28,884 nt of DNA from contig JAIXMF010000160.1 in NCBI GenBank assembly GCA_025201365.1, positions 1 through 28,884 on the forward strand, written 5' to 3'. Positions 20,699 through 28,884 of the stretch are shown in pieces. How positions within the stretch are numbered: the first letter of the stretch is position 1; each line of letters starts with the position of its first letter. This DNA comes from Syncephalis plumigaleata. Lineage: Eukaryota > Zoopagomycota > Zoopagomycetes > Zoopagales > Piptocephalidaceae. The translations under genes and the position numbers were made by a program. Under the pieces are notes generated by a model that was not told where the DNA came from, searched no databases, and was given only the letters and a program-made list of their open reading frames with translations.

Positions 20699-22957
20699 TT
20701 AGAATCGATAGCCAATCTTATTCTATTGTACATAGTCAGGTTAGCAGTAGACGGATAGCGATCATTAGTCCACTTACCCAGAACTTGCAATTAGCTTGAT
20801 GTGGTGGTGGTATCGGCTTTACTTGATTATCAAGGTTCTGATAGAGCGGTGCACTAATGCTATACACCGGCCAATCCTCGAGTTGCGTCATGAATTCCTT
20901 GTCCTTTGAGGGCACCTCAGTCGAAGGACCCTTGTTCGGATTGCCCGTCGTGGCAAAGTTAGTATAATAGGCGATCCATCGATCGGACAATCGCTCCTGC
21001 TTCTTGTTCATTGTAAAGTAGAAAGGCGCCCGCCATGTATAGGTGAGATCCACCGAGTGACAGGTACGTGTCCTACAAACGCCTGTTCTATAATTAGTAC
21101 CGCTGCGTAATTGATAGATATCCATACTGTGGCGTCACATCACGATGATGACTACCTACCAATGGGTGGGAATATGCCTTGTTGCGTAAAGTAATACATG
21201 TATACTTTACCACCATGACGTGTAATATCTCTGGCCACCTAGTTAATCGACATGATAAGCATGCTGTACAATATTCATCGTATGCATTATTCAGCATCAA
21301 GTACTGATCGTAATAGCTTACATCATCATTCGGGCATAGGAATTCGTAGTCTGTTCCAATTCTAATGTAACTATCGATGTTCTTCTCGATATTAACACCA
21401 TTCGGGTATTGAGTCTCGATCTATTAACATTATAATGTCAATAAGCTATATTATTGTCATCACTATCTCGATGATACTAACCATGGAGGTGGAGTTCTTG
21501 AATATCTTGCTCAATAATTCGGTGTATCCCTTGGAACTGAATAGTTTACTAGCTCCCGGTGATCCAGGCACATACAACATTTGTAATACCCAGAATCCGA
21601 GTTCATCCCTAATTACATACCGAGATTAATAATGAGTATTCCAATTTCATACGAATATTATCGTGCGATATCAACCAACGAGTTACTTACTGGGTGGTGC
21701 CTATAATTACAGGAACATTCTTGTTAAAATGACCGGATTGAAAGGCAATTCGTGGATTCTCCACAATGTTGTAGTCGTCAATGGAGGCCCACCATGCGAA
21801 TGGATCGGATAGCGAGGATGTTCCCGTTTGTTTACCGGTAGGTGCATTGGCCATGGCGTCGACAATCGTCTTCCACGGCTTCTTTCGCATGCAAACCATA
21901 TCGACCTTGCCGTCTTCTGTTTTACACCCGACAAGCTCGGCCAATTCCAGGCTGGTGTCACGGATATTCTTTTTGGTACGTGGTACAATGCCGAGTGGAT
22001 TCGACTGCATAATAACCCGATGAAATAGATTTGGCGGTGTTTTCGGCGACGTCAAATGGATACCGAGAGAGGTGGCGCCTGAACTGAAACCAAACAAGGT
22101 GATATTGTCAGGGTCACCGCCAAATGCACGAATATTACGCTTGACCCATAGCATGGCTGCGCGTTGATCTTCGATACCCGCATTACCGCGTAATTCGTCG
22201 GTGGCGAAGAATCCAAATGCATTTGTACGATGATTCGACGTAACAATGATAACATCTTTGTGTTCAGTGACAAAACGACCATTATAGAAATCGAACGAAT
22301 ACGAACTACCAAATGCGAATGCACCACCGAACACGTAGAACATGACGGGCAATGGCTTGTCAGGTTTGATTTTGTCGGCAGGCGGTACGAATACATTAAG
22401 ATAGAGACAATCCTCTGAGCGTCCCAATGACAAGAAATGCTGCGGACAATCATCGGGATAATTGGTGGCATCGCGAATGGTGCCATAAGGTTTGCCATTG
22501 GCATCGATACCGCCCCATGTTTCATTAAATGGAGCGGGTGGAGCAAATCGGAGATCATTCACAGGTGCTGCAGCAAATGGGATACTATTTACTAGTTAGC
22601 TAGTTGGCCAGTTGTTTATTCAATTCCTTGTACTTACCCTGCGAATACACGTGGATGACTAGTGATATACTTGTCGCGATTGAATAGCTCTAAAAATCGT
22701 TCACGCCAAGTAAGATTGTTTCTACCGCGTACTCGACCATATTCCGTGGGGATGACAAGGGCAGGATGATCGGATATAGTGGACGTTTGATTTGCATTCA
22801 AATATTGGTTCACTTTCTCGATCGGTGCAAGATCTTTAAAGATCGATGCGATATCACCATCTACATGTCTGGCCTGACCAACTGGCGTTGTAGTCAATTG
22901 AACAAATAAAAAAATAAAGGAAAACTTCGTTAAAAAATCAATCATCATCATCATCAT
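20699..22957 (-). CDS. Secreted type-B carboxylesterase/lipase (alpha/beta hydrolase)
   Basis: Hydrolyses carboxylic esters; substrate unknown. Seven exons on the minus strand (22638-22957, 21691-22584, 21482-21608, 21322-21420, 21160-21238, 20778-21082, 20699-20722) give 615 residues. Five consecutive ATG codons make the exact start uncertain. MIDFLTKFSFIFLFVQL...GQA looks like a signal peptide, so it is probably secreted. Family landmarks: GIPFAAAPVNDLRFAPP, the type-B signature EDCLYLNVFVP, oxyanion-hole region YVFGGAF (G193-G194), and nucleophile S274 in GFSSG. The acid is probably E407 (GTTQDELGFW) and the base H515 (CHSVDL). FATTGNPN follows as usual near the C-terminus. The nucleophile elbow has Phe where most relatives have Glu (GESAG). 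The 3' acceptor of exon 6 (AACAG at 21083-21087) was chosen to keep the conserved His in frame. Confidence 0.94.
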
Positions 22958-24228
22958 AAAGAGGAAATAATTTATGGCGACAAAAAGTAAAAAGGAAAAA
23001 TAAGGGAAGAATAGCGCGAAATGGCAATGTCACTGGCTAGTTTAAAAAGAAATGTCAATCCAAGATGACGATGGTGGCGATGATGGTAATGATGCTAGGG
23101 AGACCGATAGTACTACTTTGATAGTTATACGGAGATTCATTTAAGGAGTAGTGGAGATGTAAAATCGTAATAATAATGGTAATAATAAAATCAAAACAAA
23201 GACAATTTATAGATGTACCACGTTACACTGCCATCCCGATGTTTGTGGAGTTCTTTTTATTTCCTACGATAGGTGGGTGCAAGAACTGTAAGGTAGAGGA
23301 GCATCGAGTGTGGCGTGATGTCTCCCCGCTCTTCACGACAATACTATTTAGTAGATGAGCGGTCGTTGAATATTGAAAAGTACGCACGCACACAAGTATA
23401 CCTCATGAGTATGAAGCTTTATTGAGTAAGATGGCATGTTTTTTTCGTTCGTTTCAACACCATATGCGATCTACCGTTACCCGCTTTGGGATATCGCAGA
23501 ACCAGTTGGACGGGTTTCAGATAGAGGCCTTGCCGAAATAGTCAAACTATTGACTGACTGGCTAACTAATTAGCCACTATGATGTGCTGCACTTTCTTGC
23601 TTCCTAGTATTACACATCCACATCCACCGTATTATTGATGTGTATATCATATATGTATATATCAATAGCATCAAAGGCAATAATGATGTACCTGTCTTGT
23701 ACTTGCAAAGATCGGTCGTGTCAACCTGACGATCTGTGTTCTAGTTCAACTTGGATGTAGATCTAGTTGTATCAAACATAACAGCAATGATTGTAATAGT
23801 GATTGATTTTGTTTTCTTACTCTAACACAATACATCGCAGTCAACTCGTCCTCCACACGTGTATATTTGTGTATATTTATGTATGTTTGTGTATGTATAT
23901 GTATGTGTCGTACCAAGCCATATCCATGACATCAACGTCTAACATGAGCAAATAACTAGGCAATGTAAGACTTTTCTCGGGTAGTACACGAATGGTACTG
24001 TCAGGCCAGTTAGCTTAATTCATGGTCATTGATTGTGGCCTAGTACAACGCTATCCATTCTCAATGAATAGAGTGAGTTGTAAACAATGACTTTTTTAGT
24101 ATTAGTAACACATGTACAAGCACGCATCATTAGTGTAACGAAATCAACAGTATGGTTATACATCATGAAGTATGAAAAATGACGTATTTTATTTATTGCC
24201 GTACATTCCATCAAACTATAATACCGTG
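22958..24228. other. Intergenic, between carboxylesterase and DONSON
   Basis: 1.27 kb with no gene I can support. It should contain the esterase promoter at its left end and the DONSON 3' flank at its right. A TGTATGTTTG-type repeat occupies 23860-23910. A minus-strand open stretch at about 23900-24015 looks weakly coding but could not be connected to a start or a family. Confidence 0.5.
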
Positions 24229-26570
24229 CTAGTAGTCTTCATTTGATACAGCAACAGGTAGTGCATCGCATAACGACGTACTCGTCATTAATTGTCGTCG
24301 AATTTCGACATTTGGATGTTTCAGTTGCACGATATGTACAAGTTGTTGCAGACCCGTAGGTAGAACGATACCATGTATTTCAAGTCGATGACATTGCATT
24401 TCCCTACCATTATCATAGCTGAGGATGGTACGTTCCTCGCCCATCTACGTGGAAGCAAACAAACGAACAAACAGATGAATAGTCAGTTAGCCAGTGTGTG
24501 CGTATCAATCGCATATGGATAAGCCATTCTGACTTGTTAGTGTTGTGAACAAGCACGCGTACTCACCTGTGCTTGTCCAATAGATGCGTTAAGAAACGGC
24601 ACCGGAGATACGAGGTGCGGATAGCATGATTGACGCGCGTAGCTTGGATGAGTATCCCAAGCATGAGCTAGTTTAATCAGTTGCTTGAGGGATTTTGGAT
24701 TCGCCACCAGCAATAATTCCTCATGATTAGAGTTGCGCCTATTGTTACAGGAACAAGAAGTGGTTAGGCTAAGCCATTACAACTATTGATTGCCGTCAAT
24801 AGGTTAATAGTGCCAGTAGATCAATTTACCGAACAGTCCTAAAGACCTCCACTGGGTACTCCTTCTCTAGTCGTATGTATTCAATGCCTGTACAAACAAC
24901 ACATGAGTTAGACATGTTATACACGGTCTAGAACCAGGATAGCCTACCATTTCGTTCTAGATAATTGGTTATACCGATAACATGCGTGGTGATTAGCGCG
25001 GCCCTTTCACGTACGGCATCATGTACAGTTAGACAACGATGTACGGGTGATTTCACCGCAGAGAATAATATGGTCATATGGTTGCCGATATAGTAGAAAT
25101 ACGTATTTGCATGCGCGTTATAATGAGCAATAAGCGATTCAAATGCACGCTGCCTAATCGCGCAAGTATTAGCATTACTTTGCGGCTTATATGTTGTATT
25201 GATCGTATTACCGCAGCCTTCACTTACCATGTCTTTTTCAAAGTGTGTAACCGTTCTAATTCTGCTTTGGCCACATTGCTACTATGCTGGCTACCGGTCA
25301 ATGCTTGTAGCGCAGCTATTGATTGAGCCTGACTCGGTTGCTCCACCGGATATTGCCAATAATGAAGACTGGATAGTAGTTTAATCTGGTGATTGACATC
25401 GGTTGCATCGTTGAATGTCGAACCGTGAATGAACATTTGTAATGCCTGCATTTCATGATATGGTTCTTGCTCTTGCTCTATAATTTTATCAGCAGCAAAC
25501 AGCAATGTTTTTTGCGGTAAGCCCCATCCAAATGGCTCCACTTGTGTCTAATCGATCTAGTTTAGACATCACAATTATGTCACGTCTATCCGTTCATCTC
25601 ACCTGATAGAATGCAGCCATAGATGCAGTTGACTATGAATATTGGATTGTTAGCATACGTATCATTATGTATCTGCGATTACTTACCGACATTGGTTTCC
25701 CTACTATAGACGACACTTGTTCCTTTGCATTGTAAGCATCATCACTATCGTCAGTATCGTCGTCAGTATCGTCGTCGTCGTCGTCGCTGTCATCGTCGTC
25801 ATCACTCTCCTCTTCTTCGTCTTCGTCTTCTTCATTTTCATCTATACTATTATCTTCATATTTGAAATAATAGGCACTCATATTAGATTTATCTACTGTG
25901 TCTGGTACGGATTGTTGTTGTTGTTTACTATTCTTAAATATATAAATTGCATCTGTATCTTCATGTTGTCCGTTAGTTGTAGTTGGCGTGTCACGATACA
26001 AAGTTCGTTGTCTCTTGGCTCTTAACGCGACTTTTCCCGAATTCTGATGACGATGAAGTATCGCGTCAAACGACATTGCTTCATCGTCTAGATGCAAGTG
26101 TCCATTATTCCTATAATTATTGGATGTCGCCATTGAGCTAGATTGGTTATTTCGTTTGAATATTGATGTGGTCACGTTCATTTGATCATCGCTTAGTATA
26201 TCATCTTTGGCATGACGGTAAGATTTGTGTAGAGCTGAAAGTGGCTGCTTGCTTGTTAGCGAATCCAACGGTGCTTCAAATCCACCAGTGGCTGCTGCTC
26301 TTTGTCTACTGCCATTAAGTTCATTGCTACTACTATCACTATTACCAGTAATACTATTGCTTCGAACGGCAAATGGATTGTTACTTGTACGCGCTGTCAC
26401 TCCTTTGGCCTGTAGAGTCGGTTGAACTGTAGACGATTGAGACGCTGCGTTGACATTAACAGCTGGACTCAGTAATCTCTACTACGCCTATTAGCATACT
26501 ACACTTTATTATGCTCTATTGCTCCATTACTTACACGTAATAATGATTTCTCCGCGTCGTAATTACTCAT
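24229..26570 (-). CDS. DONSON: DONSON homologue, replication initiation/fork protein
   Basis: In animals DONSON helps deliver GINS to MCM during CMG helicase assembly and protects forks; this role is inferred here. Eight exons (26535-26570, 25687-26478, 25603-25632, 25228-25547, 24948-25153, 24830-24887, 24567-24738, 24229-24444) give 609 residues. The N-terminal 276 residues are disordered, with an NPF motif and a Glu/Asp tract (about 224-259). The folded part follows the DONSON pattern: PFGWGLPQKTLLF, a SLHYWQYPVE block, FESLIAHYNAHANTYFYYIG...MTILFSAV, LLLVANPKSLKQLIKLA, PHLVSPVPFLNASI and CHRLEIHGIVLPTGLQQLV. Similarity is dispersed rather than strong, so the call rests on order and spacing of these blocks. 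The protein stops soon after DALPVAV, earlier than the animal protein. It is divergent from 7TM gene D. Confidence 0.8.
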
Positions 26571-27185
26571 CGTGCCAATAATAGTGTTAAAAAAGAGGAA
26601 TTCAACGTTATTATTCAATCTAAAAAAACCAACACGCAAAGTGTAATCTATTTACCACGTGATTATATCCAGATCAATTCATGTGGGATGCGCAATTGCA
26701 AGATCATCCTACAACACTGAATCGTCACTAACACGTCCAATTCAACCGACATTCTATGGACTATACAGTAACTACCGTGTAGTCTAATTATCCCTAGTAA
26801 TACCCGTATAAAGAGTGGTTACATCTATCCTTGTACACGAAGTGCATATTGCCGAACAAACTAGTATATCTTGTAGATGTGCCATCAATGTGGGTAAGAA
26901 CCTGTTTATCTTCGGGTAAAGCTATTCACGCAACTAAGCATGCGATGCCTTCTGCCATACGCATTACCATAAATAATATATGGCCTGTACACAGTATAGT
27001 AATCAAGGTAGCCAGGCCGTATAAGCAGCGTGGAAAATGCAGCTCTTACACGAATCAACCATTGAATTACTCGTTCCACCTTTGTCTTTTTTTAAATTTT
27101 TGTTTATTCAATACTTGATACTCTTATAATTAATATCTATACATATCTATATCTATATCTATCTATATCATCTTGCTAATTACAA
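26571..27185. promoter_or_regulatory. Divergent intergenic region between DONSON and 7TM gene D
   Basis: 615 bp between two divergent start codons. A CACGTG palindrome is at 26656-26661, about 90 bp upstream of the DONSON start. An ATATCT-rich simple repeat at 27126-27172 lies immediately upstream of gene D. The open frame at 26831-27118 starts with a non-ATG codon and has no domain resemblance. Confidence 0.55.
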
Positions 27186-28296
27186 ATGGGAACAACCATT
27201 GGTAAAGAATGGGAATCAAACGCCACGTTAATGTGGGGAATTCCACTACATCCAAAGGGCGAAATAAGCATCGAATCGTTCGTACTGGCCGATCCTAATG
27301 ATGTGCAACTCGTAAGAGAACGTATCCACGGGCTATACTGTCAACTGCTGTTCAACGTGACACTCGCCTATATATTTATGCGAAACTTTCATATATCCAT
27401 TAAGATGGTGATAAAACGAGTGAAAACCCTTCCCGGTTGGTGCTGTCTCATACCTTCAATATTCGGTATGAGCATAGGTATTTTAGCGATCGTATCCCTT
27501 CTGCCCGTGAATCTATCATGTCGCGAGATTGCTTGGTACGTTGGCTTTGCCATCACATTCTGTCTATTATGCAACAATATCATTGTACTACAAAAAGCCT
27601 ACCTTGCTTTGTGTCGACCACGCTGGGTACTGATTGTTGGTGCCTTGCTGATGATACCACAACTAGGCTACGTGTGCGCCGCGTGGCTACTTAGCCCGGT
27701 GACCCTGACTAGTGGAAGCGGCTGCACCGTACATTATCCCGATTTCCTGCCGGTGTACTGGTTCGGCTCGATCCTGCCATTGAACATGCTCTTCTCCACT
27801 GTCTTCAGTTACGTTGCCTATAAACAGTACAAAGCATATGGGTCCAAAGCATGGAAACGTATGGCACGCGATGGCATCCAGACAATGTGTCTAGTGGTGG
27901 CATGTAGTATCACATGCGGGCTTATTATCATGTTCCGTATGGGAGGCGATCTATCCGAGATGTTCTTCCTCGTCGATCGGTAAGTAAAGCATTCTTATGA
28001 CCGCGTAAATAGTCGCGAATACAAATCATCAACAGCAGTGGTAGTAACAAGCAAATGTGTCACTCTATTCTAGACTGGTCACCTCGACCATCCTGGTCAA
28101 TCATTGTTGTAGCATGCGTAGAATTGCCGATGAATCCAGAAATGAATCCAATTCATCTTCCCGTCGTCGTCAACAGGGTAATCCACTGGAGCATAATGAC
28201 GGATTACTGGACAATAAGCAACAAATGCAACTAGACAACGACTGGACATCCATTTCGTTACTGACAAAGAATACGATCCACAATAGGATGGGTTAA
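27186..28296 (+). CDS. Orphan seven-transmembrane, GPCR-like protein D
   Basis: Exons 27186-27979 and 28074-28296 encode 338 residues, the longest of the four paralogues. N-terminus: EWESNATLMWGIPLHPKGEI with an NAT glycosylation site. C112 (SCREIAWY) precedes helix 3 and C180 (GSGC) lies in the loop before helix 5. The helix 5-6 loop is AYKQYKAYG, AWKRM and RDGIQTMCL. At the start of helix 7, EMFFLVD is followed by Arg where the others have Trp, and this codon is split by the intron as in the paralogues. LVTSTILVNHC completes the helix, and a hydrophilic tail of about 60 residues follows, rich in Arg, Ser, Asn and Gln, a plausible cytoplasmic signalling tail. It lies on the opposite strand to A-C and some 7.5 kb beyond C, so it moved or duplicated with inversion. 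Confidence 0.85.
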
Positions 28297-28620
28297 TAGA
28301 TGGCAGATGCCACTGAATAGCCCATATTGAATATATATATAATGGATTATAATAAACAAACTGTGTACTTATTAATAGGAATAGAATGACCATCATGTTG
28401 TATATATCATATTAACCAAGTGTCACTGGCAAGTGTATGTAAACTATGAATAACCGCGTCATCTTCATTATCATTATCCATTCATTCATTCATTCATTCA
28501 TTACAATCTCTACTGTTTATCTGCTACCACACACATCACAACACACACACGCTGTCTCTTTATCTTCTCTCTCTTATTGAATTCCACTTTTCCTTTATTT
28601 GTTACTTTATTATAGTCAAG
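28297..28620. other. Intergenic, upstream of ARPC1
   Basis: Contains an ATTC microsatellite (28478-28502) and a CT-rich stretch (28551-28575) followed by T-rich sequence directly before the ARPC1 start, as often seen in fungal core promoters. No further feature is supported. Confidence 0.5.
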
Positions 28621-28836
28621 ATGACTAGCGTTACTGACCATCTATTTCCGTTTGGTATTGCTGCCCACGCCTACAACAAGGACCGCAGTCGTAAGTGAAG
28701 GGTGGCACGGTCGTTTACTGCGACATACTAACTCGTCAGTGGTGTGGCTCTTATAGAGGTTGCGGTGTGTCTGGATACCAGTGACGTACACATCTACGAC
28801 ACTAGTAACTGGAAACTACTCACTAAACTAACCGAG
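28621..28836 (+). CDS. ARPC1: ARPC1 (Arp2/3 complex 40-kDa WD-repeat subunit), 5' part
   Basis: Subunit of the Arp2/3 actin-nucleating complex. Exons 28621-28690 and 28757-28836 give the first 50 residues: MTSVTDHLFPFGIAAHAYNK, then DRSQVAVCLDTSDVHIYDTS and WKLLTKLTE. This matches the ARPC1 N-terminus (HAWN.DRS..A.C.....V.IY) with the first WD blade. The coding sequence stops at GAG followed by GCAAGT, a GC-type donor. The next residue expected in the family is His, beginning a new exon beyond the window. Reading through instead gives a low-complexity Thr/Tyr/His run from CA repeats, which supports the intron. Confidence 0.9.
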
Positions 28837-28884
28837 GCAAGTGCTCACAATACGGATACATACACGTACACACACGCGCGTGCG

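Noticed and set aside
23895-24060. Minus-strand stretch reading NWPDSTIRVLPEKSLTLPSY and onward to MDMAWYDT, possibly an exon
   Set aside because: It looks somewhat coding, but no start, family or convincing splice partner was found; the DONSON model already ends properly at 24229 and the downstream side is simple repeat.
25717-26025. Hydrophobic Ile/Val-rich plus-strand frame that could pass for a membrane protein
   Set aside because: It is the complement of the Asp/Glu-rich tract of the DONSON gene.
26831-27118. 95-codon plus-strand frame before 7TM gene D
   Set aside because: It begins at a non-ATG codon, has no domain, and lies in the divergent promoter region.

Overview
The window is a gene-dense nuclear segment of an intron-rich eukaryote, most likely an early-diverging (zygomycete-grade) fungus. 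Reasons: introns are mostly 45-90 bp with CTAAT/ACTAA-like branch sites and TAG acceptors. There is a fungal-type Ty3/gypsy element and a Fanzor-like C-terminus of the kind I associate with zygomycete fungi. The genes kept include VWA8 and DONSON, which the model yeasts lack. The species is not identified and the lineage call is inference. All gene models were spliced by hand; every complete model sums to a whole number of codons.

Layout. 26-858 (+): 3' part of DCAF13/SOF1 (ribosome biogenesis). 908-1455: two inverted copies of a short repeat flanking a relic of a Fanzor/TnpB-like nuclease. 1499-2750 (-): PEX14 (peroxisomal docking). 3027-9467 (+): a 38-exon VWA8 (mitochondrial AAA+/VWA ATPase), about 490 residues shorter than the animal protein because a central block is missing. 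9528-10482 (-): 7TM protein A. 10729-16145 (+): a complete, nearly pristine Ty3/gypsy LTR retrotransposon with a 5-bp target duplication. 16892-17926 and 18614-19648 (-): 7TM proteins B and C. 20699-22957 (-): secreted type-B carboxylesterase. 24229-26570 (-): DONSON homologue. 27186-28296 (+): 7TM protein D. 28621-end (+): start of ARPC1 (Arp2/3 complex).

The most interesting content is the cluster of four paralogous seven-helix proteins (A-D). They share an N-terminal W..NAT..WGIP.HP.GE motif, a cysteine before helix 3 and another in the loop before helix 5 (the GPCR disulfide layout), a strongly conserved loop between helices 5 and 6, and one intron at exactly the same codon in helix 7. 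I do not recognise them as any named receptor class. Other notable points are three GC-AG introns with identical donors, the shortened VWA8, the Fanzor relic between inverted repeats, and a third copy of that repeat beside 7TM gene C. The housekeeping genes are unrelated in function and do not form an operon-like unit; the 7TM genes look like a local family expansion into which the retrotransposon has recently inserted.
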